A stretch of 64,000 nucleotides of DNA from Fistularia commersonii (lineage: Eukaryota > Chordata > Actinopteri > Syngnathiformes > Fistulariidae), in NCBI GenBank assembly GCA_037954325.1, contig JBBMNZ010000035.1, positions 7,897,001 through 7,961,000 on the forward strand. Direction: 5' to 3'. The notes beneath the pieces were generated by a model, which saw nothing but the letters and a program-made list of their open reading frames with translations, searched no databases and was not told the origin of the DNA. A program made the translations under genes and the position numbers. Every line of letters begins with the position of its first letter. The stretch's first letter is position 1. This document shows, piece after piece, positions 24,563 to 36,610 of the stretch.

Positions 24563-25460
24563 TTCAATGCATTGCGTTGTGTTATTTTTTTCTTCAACTT
24601 ACGGAGCCAAAGAGAAAATCTGACTGCGCGTTAGAGTGGCCTTCAATTTTTGTCTTTGCAGTGTGGATGGGCAGATCTCAAAAAAAAAAACATAGAGCAT
24701 ATGTGAGCTTCAACATCCATTTGATCATTGCACACATAGCGTGACATTCTGTCTTTCATCCAGAGACAAATCAGATAAGCTGGATGGCTACAGAAGTCAG
24801 TTTGGCCCAATATTGCACAATGCTTCCTGGGTCTAGGTGAGATTGAGGTCAGATCACTTTAATACTAGAGATGACTGTTCCACACTACAAATAAACCCCA
24901 CCATGGGAGGAAACAGGGCGGGGGTGAAACCATGTTTAAATGACCATTTGTATAATCTTGTCATTGCAACTTTACTTCTCTAGTTTCCTAAAGGTGTTTC
25001 CCTTCTCGACTGCGGGGCTTCTTTAGAACTGAAGGCGAAGCGACTCCAGGAAAGTCAACAAAACCTATTGTCACTACAATACAATTATATAACAGTACCA
25101 TGATCTGGATGATTGAGAGCTTCCACTGCTATATGTATAGATGAATTGAAAACAAAAAAGAAGCAAAACCAAGTAAAATAAAATGGTTTGAAAGGATATA
25201 TTTGTGACAAAGGATAGTCGATGAGAATGTCCATCATAGTGATGTTGTGGTATTGTTGGAGGTTGGTAAGATTTCACAAGCAGGACAAGCCATGACTTGC
25301 ACGTGGTGGCTTATAATGCGTTTGATTCAAAAGTAGTAGCTTGTCTTGGATGCATTTTGCAAAGTGATTACTATAGAAAGAAAAGTATTTGTCACACCTT
25401 TGTAAGCTGTCATTGGCTGCTTTGGTTGATAGTGCTGTACGGTAACTGTACAGTGGCATT
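24563..25460. other. gene-free stretch
   Basis: Unique sequence without a recognisable exon or repeat. Confidence 0.45.
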
Positions 25461-25640
25461 CTTCCTCTTCTTTTTCCTTTTGGCTGCTCCGTCAGGGGTC
25501 GCCACAGCAAATCACCTTCCTCTGTCCAACCCTATCCTCTGTATTCTCTTCTCTCACGCCAACTGATTTCATGTCCTTTTCCATAAATCTTTTCATCGGT
25601 GTTCCTCCGCTCGATCCCGTTCATCTCTTTTCCACATTCT
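25461..25640 (-). mobile_element. 5'-truncated RTE-type LINE, 3' end only
   Basis: The plus-strand text GGCTGCTCCGTCAGGGGTC and then TCTCTCACGCCAACTGA matches the corresponding part of the 3' end of the long RTE copy at 54612-57707 (CAGGGGTCAGCAC, then TCTCTCACACCAACTAC). Both are inserted on the minus strand. Only about 180 bp remain, the usual result of incomplete target-primed reverse transcription. Confidence 0.65.
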
Positions 25641-25830
25641 GTATGATGGCCTACAGGTGAGTTAAGCACATACCTTTCCCCCACAATGAGCCATAGTTTT
25701 ACAAACTCAGGAATGTCAAGGTTACACGTTCGCTCATAATGAAACACCTGGGAAAAGACATTCAGTGATGGCCTGACTCGCCCTTGAAGACAGGAAAGGC
25801 TATTATGAGCCTGGCGTAGCTGAGCCACAT

Positions 25831-25876
25831 ATAGATATAGATATAGATATAGATATAGATATAGATATAGATATAT
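25831..25876. repeat. (AGATAT)n hexanucleotide microsatellite
   Basis: About seven near-perfect copies of AGATAT. Confidence 0.95.
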
Positions 25877-26106
25877 AGTTAATCAGAATAGCAGTGAAGA
25901 GACACCGTACACAAAATATAAACTTGAACTAACTAACACAGGGTTGGACACGAAATATCTCACGTGACAAATTGCAACATGCTGTGCTGATCAATGAACA
26001 AAGGGGAAAAATGTAGAACAGCAAGTCCAAAACATATTTCCCAACTAAAAATGACAACATAGATTGAGCCATTTTGTGAGCTAATGAATGTTAGCTTTAG
26101 TGTTTA

Positions 26107-26281
26107 TTACATTACATTACATTACATTTGGCAGACGCTTTTATCCAAAGCGACTTACAATAGAGGACATAGGGACTGCAAATACACGAAGCACAGGAAA
26201 TATACAGAACAGTCAGCTTGGGTTAGTGAGGTTTTTTTTTTGTTTGTTTGTTTTTTTTTGGACAAAGACATACACAAATGT

Positions 26282-26313
<32 letters not shown>

Positions 26314-26565
26314 TTGCCTAACTTGCTGCCTAACCTGATCTGGGGCATCAGCGCAGTAAAAAGTCCTGAAAGAGAACAGTTTTTACCTGTTTCTTGAAGG
26401 TTGAGATAGATGATGCTTGTCTTGTTGCTTCTGGAAGTTTGTTCCACCACTGAGGTAGTAGAACTGAGAACAGTTTTGCCTGAGATCGCTTAGAGTGAGC
26501 AAAAGGTACTGCTAGTAGGTTTGAAAAAATAATAATAGAAACTTGTCCCTCATTAATCCCTGTTG
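26107..26565 (-). mobile_element. composite fish repeat with a LINE C-terminal remnant
   Basis: The left edge has TTACA repeats followed by GGCAGACGCTTTTATCCAAA and CGACTTACAATA, a sequence I recognise as very abundant in teleost genomes. On the minus strand, 26348-26596 reads as a conserved-looking tail with QWWNKLPEATR and STFKKQVKTVLF. That matches the W-N-x-L-P and F-K-x2-L-K-T-x-L-F pattern ending many CR1/L2/Rex LINE proteins. A CA run (26281-26309) and T runs interrupt it. Probably an old LINE-derived or LINE-mobilised repeat. Confidence 0.5.
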
Positions 26566-26569
26566 GGAA

Positions 26570-26706
26570 ATTCGTTGTGTGCAATGAACCCATCATGGAT
26601 GAACCATGACCACCAGTGTCTTGCTCAACAACACATCAACACACTAGGAGGAGCCGGGAATCAAACCAGGAATGTTCAGTTCCAAAAATGACTGGTCTAC
26701 TTCCTG
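26570..26706 (-). mobile_element. tRNA-derived SINE-like fragment, minus orientation
   Basis: On the minus strand it begins GGGGGCGGCGTGGCGCAGG (A-box-like) and has GGTTTGATTCCCGGCTCCT (B-box-like), then a body containing GAGCAAGACACTGG. The head is intact and the body short. It differs from the 24056-type body, so it is a different SINE subfamily. Confidence 0.55.
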
Positions 26707-28843
26707 CGCCACGCCGCCCCCCGCATGCATTAATAGTTATAGCTGTGAAGCGCCATCAAAGTTTGGCATTTCCTTAAAAGTCAGAATAACTTTGAGGAAG
26801 AACCGTGTTTGCAATAATGGATTAGGACGTTTTCTTGGACGCGCTCGTCTCCCAAACGGTTATGCTGTTCAAATAATTTTGCAACATAAGATCGAAACCA
26901 CAAATTGTATACACCTCCAACTCTAATGTGTTATGCTTTGTGTGTCTGAATGTGAACAGAGTGTATAGTATTGGCCTGAGACACATGTAACAGAAGGAAT
27001 GGATCCCCACACTTCATTTATCACATCAGACTTGAAAAGACAGACCAGACATGGTGGCACCTCTTGTTCAAATGGTGCATTTGTAGAAATAAAATACCAG
27101 ACTGAAGGGAACTCCTGTGCAACCGGCTGATGTCCATCCACAAACAGCTGCGGGGATGTTAACACAACACCGCGCTCCTCATGGAGAATGTAGAGCATCA
27201 GCTCATAAATGACAGGGCCTTGGAGTAACACTGAGGCAACTTGGAAAGAAAAAAAAAACAAGCAGGACGGAGCGCGGTTGTATCACTAGAGGCAACACTT
27301 ATGTTTTGTACGTGATTCATATGATGCCGCAGAAATTGAACTATGAGGAGACTCGAACAACTCCAGCTGGCGAGCAAGGGGCCGTTTAAACAGACGGAAT
27401 CTTAGAAAGAGCTCCGTTAGCTGCCAAAAGCTGTTACAAACCAACTGATCACGAAGCGGTAACGACACTGAACACGGTTTACGCGCGTCGCACCTATACA
27501 TCTCATTTACAGCCCTGACTGAGGCGTGACAGTTTGCCGGGACGGAGACGTTCGCCAAAAAAAAAACCGCAATCAAAAAGCGATGTCATTCTCGATGAGA
27601 CCCGTTCTCATTAACGTTGTCTCGTACATTAGACGAGCTACCTGCTAATGCGCCTCCTTGAACATCTGCTACCCATGACGTGAAGCGATGGTAAAGCGAA
27701 GTTAGAAAAAAAAAAGCGGGAATATCATCTGAAGGCTCACTAATTTATGACTCATAGACTGTAAAGAGAGATAAGAAGGAGGAGAAGCGGCGACAGGATG
27801 ACAAAAGTGAATTGCACGACGAGACTTTGAGATTAATTTCGCTCTCATCCGCCTTCCTCCTTCTCTATCCCTCAATCATGCTTCTCTCAAGTCTCTCCCC
27901 CTTCTCCGGCGCTCTCTCTCTCTGAAAAAGTTCAGAAAGTCAAAGCATTCTTACTTTCACACCGGATGAGCGCTGTTTCTGTCTCAACTCTTCAAACATG
28001 AAACACAAATGGTATGTAAATGGCGTCTTTGATTCTGTTTAATGTATCAGGGGTACAAGGTGCAAAGAATAAAAGAGTCTTCTCCTCTCTGCCTACAAAG
28101 CATTACGGTACACCTTTACAGGACAGTGGACCCCTGCTGTGAGGATAATAGGAAGAAATTGTTTTGCTATGAGATGAAGTGATAAAGGGAAAAGTATAAT
28201 TTTTCAAAGACTTTTCAACAGCCTCCGCACGTTTCTTCTGAAGCTCATGAGAGAGAAATAGTGGAGCGCTAATTGAGTGATGGCTGATTGTTGAAGTGTT
28301 CATCTTTGATGTTTCTCTTTTCCGCTTTCTTTTTTTTTTTTCGGCACATGTAAATGAAACATCAAGAAAAATGGCGGATGTTTTGGAAAGGTTTAAGGAC
28401 GGAGTTTGAGTTTGATGGAGAGTTGGCGTTCGGGAATGTTTTCATGTTATTGGTGCGCCCCTCCTATTGAATTTTATTTTTCTTTTTTTTCTGGGGGGGG
28501 GGGCAGTCTGTTTACAGGCATATAAATGTCCTGTGCTATCATTACTCAACCTGGGGTTGGATCCCTACAAGGATTATTTCCAGAATACGAAATAATGAGG
28601 AACTCCTTTTCTTTAACTTTTCAGTTGGACAGCCCCTTATGAGTAATCTGAAAAGTATATTTGGGAAAAATCTCTCTTTGAAAAGGAAATTCTGGTATTG
28701 TTTATTTCCTCATGTTCAAGGCCAGGGAACCAGAGGAGGGGACCGCAATGATTGTAAACAGTATTTTATTGAGTTCAGTGCATGTGATATAAAGTCTGCC
28801 AACAAAACAGATTGGTTTGCCACATCCCTGACAGAAATATTGA

Positions 28844-28886
<43 letters not shown>

Positions 28887-29893
28887 TAGCTGTATCCTGT
28901 CATCTCAGGTGTAGTGTCAGAGTGCGTTTGTGTTGACAGGAAACAAACTGCACGGCCTGAAAGTTTTGGAGTACCATCACAGAAGCGGCCTGATGTTATT
29001 TAAAGGCTAAAATACGCAGCTGTTTGTTTTTTTATGTTTGAAGCAGTGTTGACAAAATTGCACGTGACACTTTGCAAAGTTTTACAGGGTACATTTGGTC
29101 AAGAGAGTTCTTGCTTCACCGCTAGTGTGTTGAGAAGAGTCAGTTCAAACCTTCCTTTTTGCAGGGATCTTTTTGGTCTCAGATGAGCACTGGCAGGCAA
29201 AATGGGAAAAAGGAATCCAACACCAAAACCTCTTTGTTTCTGAAGAAAAACTTTATATATAGAGAGAGAGAGTTGGGCTTGAGACAAGGCTTATAAGTAA
29301 TCATTATATGGGGTTGTTTATTCAAAGTTTGTATGCAGGGCTGTCATTTTTTTTTTCCTGATAAATCCCAAAGAGAAATGAAAGACTAATAACTAAAGAA
29401 ACTAAAAACAAATCTGCCTCTGTGATGATCAATTATAAAATGTTGCATGTTGGAGATTCTTTTGTTTTTCAGGTGGAGTACATTTATGTCGCAATATTTA
29501 TTTCAATAATAGCAGTGAAAGAGCATTACACAATAATTCGGGAGTCCGAGTGTTGAAAAATACAGGAGAAAAAGGAGGTTCTATGCGTGCGTGAGTGCGT
29601 GCATGTATGTTTTACCTCTAATGGAATCATCCTAGTGTGAAGGGATGGCCCGCATCATGTCTTAGCTTTAAAAAGTCATGACACTGCACAAATACTAAGG
29701 TGCCGTTTTCTTGTCCCCTGGAAGTGAGTAAATGTAAGAGGAGGTGTAAATCCGAGAATCATCCTTCTGGTCGATGTCAGGGCCTGGAAGCGATAACTTT
29801 TTACTGATTTAAACTGACACGCAAATAGTTGCTTTGGAAAACGGTATCATGTGAGTCATCTGCAGCCCTCACAAAGAAAAATGCAAAAAAACA
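26707..29893. other. gene-free stretch with a GT microsatellite
   Basis: Mostly unique sequence with a GT run at 28847-28882 and poly-T and poly-G runs near 28325-28342 and 28493-28503. No exon recognised. Confidence 0.45.
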
Positions 29894-30075
29894 TGGAGCG
29901 GGTTGATTCAGGACCTAAATTGTCCATTTGTGTGAATGAGTAGCGAGTATTTGTGTATACAGTATCTGCTTGTAGCCCTGAGAATGAATGATGGACAGTC
30001 CTCTTCCAGCCCCAGTGCAACACCTTGGGCATGATAAGCAGAATGGACAGTAAATGAATAAATAAATGATTGATT
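29894..30075 (+). mobile_element. 3' portion of a tRNA-derived SINE
   Basis: It starts with a B-box-like GGGTTGATTC, then jumps directly to AGGACCTAAATTGTCCAT, skipping the usual body segment. It ends in AGCAGAATGGACAG and an AATGAATAAATAAATGA tail as in the other copies. Internally deleted relative of the 24056 and 47694 copies. Confidence 0.6.
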
Positions 30076-30225
30076 TCAACTGAAAGACAAAGGCGGGTCA
30101 AAAGTGAAAATGACGTTTGTTGCATTTTTCACTTGAGTGATAAACCCTTTCGCCAAAGGTCCCGTTCCCTGCAGAATTAAAGGTTTGAACCTTACTTATG
30201 TGAACATGACCCCAAAATAGCATAT

Positions 30226-30471
30226 CGTCACCCTCTTAAGATAATCGCCTAAGTCAATTTTTTACATAAATGTTTTTTTTTGCCTAAATCATCTCCTCAT
30301 GATGCTGACCACCTCTGGCAAAATTGCCTACATCCTCGGTTAAACAGATTGTGCCATTCTACTCCTTTAGTAGAAATTGCCTATGTTAAGAGTGTGTCAA
30401 ATGATTCAGTTTTTTGTGTTTCCTGAAAAATCTGAAAAAATGACTTAGGCGATGATTTTAAGAGGGTGACG
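30226..30471. mobile_element. inverted-repeat transposable element, family not recognised
   Basis: Terminal inverted repeats of about 36 bp with three mismatches bound 246 bp. Both ends begin CGTCACCCTCTTAA and continue with ATCGCCTAAGTCA. ATAT flanks both sides (30222-30225 and 30472-30475), compatible with a TA or ATAT target duplication or with a slightly longer palindromic end. Inside, the word GCCTA recurs four times on the plus strand (about 30247, 30282, 30326, 30379) and once on the minus strand (about 30441). There is no coding capacity. Behaves like a MITE; the superfamily cannot be assigned by eye. Confidence 0.75.
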
Positions 30472-30475
30472 ATAT

Positions 30476-33312
30476 TGTATTATTCGCATGCGTGTTGGAG
30501 TGTGTTACTGTGTATTTTGCCCATGTTGTATTTACGTCGAGCAGATCGTGACCGACACAAGTTTCCTCTTTGTCCACATCAGAATTGGTGGCATCGAAGA
30601 ATAACTTTGACATTTTCACGTCTGAGTAACTTCTATCATCTCCTAACGTTCATTCAGATACTGTTGTATCAAAGATATTACATGCACTCAAACATGCAGA
30701 ATATTGCAAGTTCTATCGCAGGCTCCTTCAGCAGATGTCTATGGAAATAATGCATTTATCTACTCCCATCCTAAAGGCCCGTTTAGTACTGGTGAAGAAC
30801 TCAAGGAAATGTGGAGAAGGGCTCTATTTGCCCTCCTTGCGCAGCAGCTACGTTTCCTAATCGACCATAAACCTCGCCAGAAACCCGTGAAAAGCTGCAA
30901 AAGCAATTGTTTAACTTGTCTTCTGGGCAGAGCCTTTTTTTACCGCTGCGCGCTAAAATGTCAGTCGCATTCAAGACGGTCGCATTAAACAAGTAACATC
31001 ACCGCAACTACGATACAGCGGGAAAAATGTTGTTCGTGTCACTTACTCTTTTTGAGATTAAGTCATATATCTCATCTCACAGAGTAAAAAAAAAAAAAAA
31101 GACATTTTGCTGATTTAACCATGTCTGCTTTAGTACCGCTTGTTTCCACACTGACGGAGACTCTGTGTGACTGCACCGGCAGCCCTGATCCAGCTGGGCT
31201 TGACAGCAGAGCAGAAATGAAAGAAAGAGATGGAGGGATGGAGTGGCGAGAGCGGAGGGGGAGGGAAAAAAAAAAAAGTGAGGGATGAACAGAAACGCAC
31301 ACTGGGTTCCTGCTGTTCACAGCAGCAGGTGCAAGGGAGAGGAGGTTTGAGGGGGGGGGGATTGAAGGACAGGGTGCGGGAGGTTTTGTATAAAGGGGAA
31401 TCATGTGAGAAAGGGGGAGTTTGCAGGGAGGAGGGGGGCAACATATGGGTAGTATTCACTGAATCAAACTCTGTGCATAATAAGCCAATGAGGTTGAGTC
31501 CCTGCATGGGTCCCAATAAATGGAATCACTCTTTGATTTCGTGCCACTATGAGCTTTTCCTTCTGATCCATTGAACTTAGTTTGATGATTCTCTGGACTG
31601 CAGGGGGCAGTAAACAGCGGGAGGCCTCACAGTAACTGTTAGCCGCCCTCTGCATGTCAAGGTAAATATGGAAAAATCGTGGCCGTCGCTCACGATGGCA
31701 TATCAACAAATACGGTCGGTTTGAGGGCGGTGGGGAAAATTTGATCTATTTTCCTGTGAACAGGCGAAAGTAACCCAGGGCGAACCTTTTTTTTTTTTTT
31801 TTTTTTTTTGACGGGTTGTTTTGTTTTATTATGCCTCAAAATAGGATAACTAACAGACTGAACTAGTCTTTTGCCTCCACCCCCTGAGCAAGCATGTGCC
31901 TTAACAAAGATTTCTCAAAAACCCCCGAGTAGGGGGAGATGGAGCGGGGGATATATCAAATTAAAGAACATCAGTCTTGAGGAGAAGCATCTTTCTTGAA
32001 GACTGGGCGTTGACAGACAGCGAGAGAACAGGCAAGGGAGGATAGCTGAAGATCTCTGCCTTTGATGAGACATAACAATATCCAAATCCCCGACCGCCTC
32101 TTATTTAAGTTACTGACGACTCTAAAAAAAGGGAAGTTCTTCCAAAGTCGCTCAGAAGCTTGTGCGCTTAGGTGAAGGGAGGGAATGGAGGGAGCAAGAA
32201 GTAGAAGGGTGGGGGAAAGAAGATAATGTTTATGCATTAGATTTTCAAAGCACTTTTTTCTGCAAGGAAATTCAGATTCAAAGGTGTACTTCTTGCAGGA
32301 AGATCTAAAGGATTCTTTCTCCCTCTCCCTGTTATTGCTTGAGTGACAAAGTCTCTGTAGCTTAGCCAGGACTTTGTATGCACATGGTAACTGAGCGTGA
32401 GGAGGCCCTCCATTGCTACAGTATATCCACGGAGGGAACTGAGTGATGTATAACTGTATATATTATATATAATATTTTCTACGCTCAAACTACACATTTG
32501 ACATCAAAGAGAACAGTAACGCCGAAGTAGCACCTCGGCTACGCAATCAATTGCTACTGTTAACTCCGGTCGAGCCCTCTGCCGCCCACAAGTCACGTCG
32601 CCGCGCTCACAATGGAGCCTGAACTGTGTGCCCGCGCTTATCGCTCCAAATTCAAACTCATCGGCGCAATATTAGCTGAGACTTCTGCTAAGTGGAAGTT
32701 TGAACTTCGTAACTTCAGAAGCTGAGCACTTTGAAAGAGCTGAAGGAGCAGGGATGAGAGCGTGATGGTTTGTGTGTGTGTGTGTGTGTGTGTGTGCGTG
32801 CGTCCGGATAGTTGCTGAGCGCAGCACTCGTACATACGTGTGATTAAAAATTCAAATGAGCGCCTTTAGAATCGATGGAAGGCTTTGAGGCTCCGTAATG
32901 AGGCTGATATGTGAAGTTTAAACATTCGGAGCTGCTGGAAGTGCCACCGTGGAAAAAGAGACAGAGAAAAGGGAGGGAGGCGAATAAAAAGGGGAAGATT
33001 TGTGTCTTTGATGCAGGGATATCACCGTGGGGCATGGCTGGTTGGCTGGCGCTGGCTGGTCCCAGGATCCGGAGCGCTTTCAGAGTATTTGCAACGTTCC
33101 CCAAGACACCATTTCGAGCAATCTTTCGCCAACAGTCCAGGACAAACTGGGAGGAGGAGAGGTTGGGTGGGGGCAAGTGGAGGGGGCGGGGGGGCGGAAG
33201 GAAAAAGTAATGAAACTGTGGAAAGAGGAGCGGATTCTGAGAACGGTGATCGTAAGGGAACAATGAAGAAGAAGAAGGGTCCCCTATCGGCGTACCTTTC
33301 GGACGGAAACGG

Positions 33313-33345
<33 letters not shown>

Positions 33346-33429
33346 GGATGACCAGTGAGTGCTAGGGTGCTGAACTGGGACAGAAGTATTGGTTCATTGG
33401 TTCACACGCTAGTGTGTGTGTGCGCGCGC

Positions 33430-33461
<32 letters not shown>

Positions 33462-36099
33462 ATGCGCGCACGTCTACTTCTATCCTTGGAACCAGTGGGA
33501 GTCTAGTGCCACTTTGAACTTGCCTCCCATTAAAAGCCTGACAGAGTTTTCAAGAGGCCTATTGAAAGGGAACCTGTGCATTTATGATGTAAATGTATTT
33601 TTTTCCAACCCTTTTCTTCTCCCCCTTTTTTTATATTTTGACAGCCTTTGAAATTTGTCATATGCACATCCAATTTAGCAGGCAGAAAGGACTTCTTTGG
33701 CCCCCCCTTTTTTCTTATTCACAACAAGCAATTTTTATATCAACTTGAAAGGACTTAGCAGAATATTTTTGCTTGATTTTTCTTTAATGCGATCATCACC
33801 GCTTCAGTCGCTCAACATGTTGGAGTTATATTCTTTTGGTCAGGTAATTTTCTGTCAGATTTACTCTCATAACTGAGTCCTCAAAGGGAAAACAAGCAAT
33901 TTATCAAAAGGACAACAATACCTTCAATCGCCTTGTATTTCTCTGCTTTCACTTTAAACTGTCTGACACCAGTAAGTTTGAGTGTATATATATAGATATA
34001 TATTAATTTCAAACATAGGCAGCTTCACACTCTGTCTTTTTTCTAGTTTAGAGGACATTGATGAGACGGTCAGCCAATGGTAAGATGTCTTAAAACAAGG
34101 TTGCAAGGACCATCTTCATATCTAAGTGTTACATCATCGTAAATACATTTTAAACATACAGATCTTAATATATTACGCTACCATCGGCCACTGTATATGT
34201 GCTAAGCTAATATTCAGTGCCTATAGTGTGGCATATCTTTGTTAATAGATGCATCAAATGTATGAATATTGATTAAGTGTCAAGTGTTTACAGTTACCCT
34301 CTAATAGAAGAATATCGCAATGTGTGTTTAAAAAAATGCGATGGTTTATAGAAAAGCACACGCACAAAGTGCTACTGTGTCACTTAATTCAACCAGGTGT
34401 AAAAGCAAAGCTCTGTAATGCGGTGAAAAATGTTCCCCTCCTTGAGGCGCGAGTGGATTGTGTAATCGATACGAGAACGAGAGAGAGATGGAACGCAGTT
34501 TGTTCAGCATTGACTTCTTATTTCATTCTCTTCCTCACATGGAGATAATGTTCTGAATTTGGTCATATCTATCTATTTATTTATTTATTTTATCCAATCC
34601 CGACCGAAAAACAAATGTGTTTTTTTTTTTTTTTGCTTTTTTGTCAGAATTCCCCCGAGAAGTCACGGTGGCCCCGGCAAATCCGATTTATCATTATTTA
34701 TCTTGATTGGTGTGAAATAACAGCCCCCTCAAGGTTTGTTATTGATGCCAAATCTCCATTTCATCATTGCTCTGCATTTCTCTCCTGTCAATCAGTGTTT
34801 CCTTGATCTCATACAGTTGCATAGATGAATAACTGATCCCAATCATTTTAGTATTTTAAATTAAATATCTATATTTAGCTTGCTGCAAGTGTTTTTTTTT
34901 AGTGTTTGCCATTAAGATTAGCTCCATCATGGCCTGATATGCCACCGTCTATCCCTTTTACTAACATTTCAGCAAACTCAATCCTGAAGAAGTGCAAAGC
35001 TCCATGACACGCGTGCAGCACATCGGCGACAGTAGAATTTAAACAAAGCCGAATGCAAAGATGCAACTTGGTGTCACCGTTTCATCGTTTTAAAGTGTTA
35101 AATCAGTACTATATCTATCATAGCATGAAGAGAAAGACTGACGGGCTGAGACTCGGTTCTCTGTAGATTCCATCACTGATGATGTTTGGATTCGTGTGGG
35201 AGTGAACGCGTGGGTCAAAGACGCGAGCGGCGGACAGTTGGTAGATAAAGCATCGGAATTTTGGGGAGGTGCCGCGAGACAGCCGGTGGCCTGAACACAA
35301 TTCACTCGCATTTGCCACCTGTCAATGAACCCCTCCCCCCCCCCTATCCAGCCCAGATGTGGGCAAACACATTAGGTGCAAGTGTTATGTTGTCATCAGC
35401 CTCTTAAGCAGCAGATGAAATATTTTGACCTTCCTTGCATCCGGACGCAAACAAACCAGCGTGTGAACATTCTTTGGAGGGGGATCTTGAACTGTCATAC
35501 TGGGAATTAGACATTGTTCAGTAATTCTGAGAGCAACAAGAGGTTGGGCTTTATTTCATGTCTATAAAAACATTCAAACACACCACAGGATAAACAAAAC
35601 ATTCAAGTTGGTTTTATCACTGCAGGAGAACTGTTTGCTGGCCAAAGCATTCCTGCATTCCTTACATTAAACAGATTAACTATATTTAATATTTCTAATG
35701 GCAGGGATTCCCAAGTTAGGTTTGAAAGACATCTGTTAATATTCTGTGAACATTTCTGAAGGTCAGGTAAATTAGATTTATTGAGTTTAAATGGTTTTGA
35801 AAGTCTTCTGAACAATTCACTGAACTGATAAATTGCTTGCGTTCAGAGTTAACTTGACACCAGAGGGGTCAAAAAGCTAAATTCAGCAAAAAACTCCAAA
35901 TGAAGCAAGAAGGTTTACAATGAAAAACCTTGCCTTTCAGGACATTCAGAAACAAAGTCTGCCTTCTACGATTTCAGAAACATTGCCAGCTTCAGAAATT
36001 TAATATTGCAGCAAGATCTGAAGAAACCTATTTCCAGCGGATCAGATAACCATGATAGGCTATTCGTAATTCCACCGAAAGACATGCAGTACAAATCTA
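30476..36099. other. unique gene-free stretch with simple repeats
   Basis: Contains a T run (31788-31809), a GT run (32770-32796), a CA run (33325-33344), a GT/GC run (33413-33462) and G-rich tracts near 31236-31440 and 33161-33199. Long open frames near 31.1-31.5 and 32.8-33.4 kb come from purine-rich low-complexity sequence and show no domain. No mobile element recognised. Confidence 0.45.
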
Positions 36100-36610
36100 G
36101 CGCCGGTCCAGAACGCTGCAGCCGCAGTTGAAACGGGGTGAAAAAATATTCACATCACTCATCAGACCGCTTCATTTGCTGCCAGATTTTGAACAAATAA
36201 CTTTCAAATTGTTACTTCTTGCTCGCAAATCGCTTAACAGCCTGGGCCCGAAATATTACTCCGACCCCCTGATCCAATACAAACCACGCTGACCTCTGGG
36301 GTTGACTGATGCAGAATTCTCAACCATCCCATCGCTTAGAACTCAGTCGGCTGGGAGCGAATTATTAACTGTGCCGGTAAAGTATTGTACCAAAATGCCA
36401 ACAGATTAGAAACGGGACGCTGTGCCGATGCAGATCTTAAGATCGGCCTTATTTTTTTTTTTTTCACTGCTTTATCAGAATTTTTTATGTTGATATCTGA
36501 AAACCCAAGTAATACTCCTCAATTACGCCGATAAAAACCAAGCATTTAGTTGGAATTATTGTTCAAGTAATTATTTGCTGTATAAATAAATTGAATTTTG
36601 ATTTATCAGA
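36100..36610 (+). mobile_element. old L2/Rex-like LINE 3' fragment
   Basis: CCGGTCCAGAACGCTGCAGC reads as the V-Q-N-A-A-A motif near the C-terminus of many L2/CR1/Rex-type LINE proteins. Downstream pieces resemble the HITP, SLHWLP and LNGLGP-like steps of the same region, broken by stops and shifts. The far end (about 36565-36610) holds GCTGTATAAATAAATTGAAT, a typical 3' tail for such elements in fish. Ancient and non-functional. Confidence 0.55.

Noticed and set aside
24398..24744. Frames with M-D-G-W or I-H-P-S repeats
   Set aside because: They arise from the (GGAT)n microsatellite.
26449..26460. TGAGGTAGTAG, identical to the start of let-7 microRNAs
   Set aside because: It lies inside an abundant interspersed repeat and the flanks cannot fold into a let-7 precursor; the match stops after 11 bases.
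32844..33358. Overlapping frames of 99-166 codons on both strands
   Set aside because: They come from purine-rich and CA-rich low-complexity DNA; the acceptor-like CAG at about 33018 does not lead to a convincing exon.
35603..35815. 70-codon minus-strand frame
   Set aside because: AT-rich, no domain or splice signals, so probably chance.
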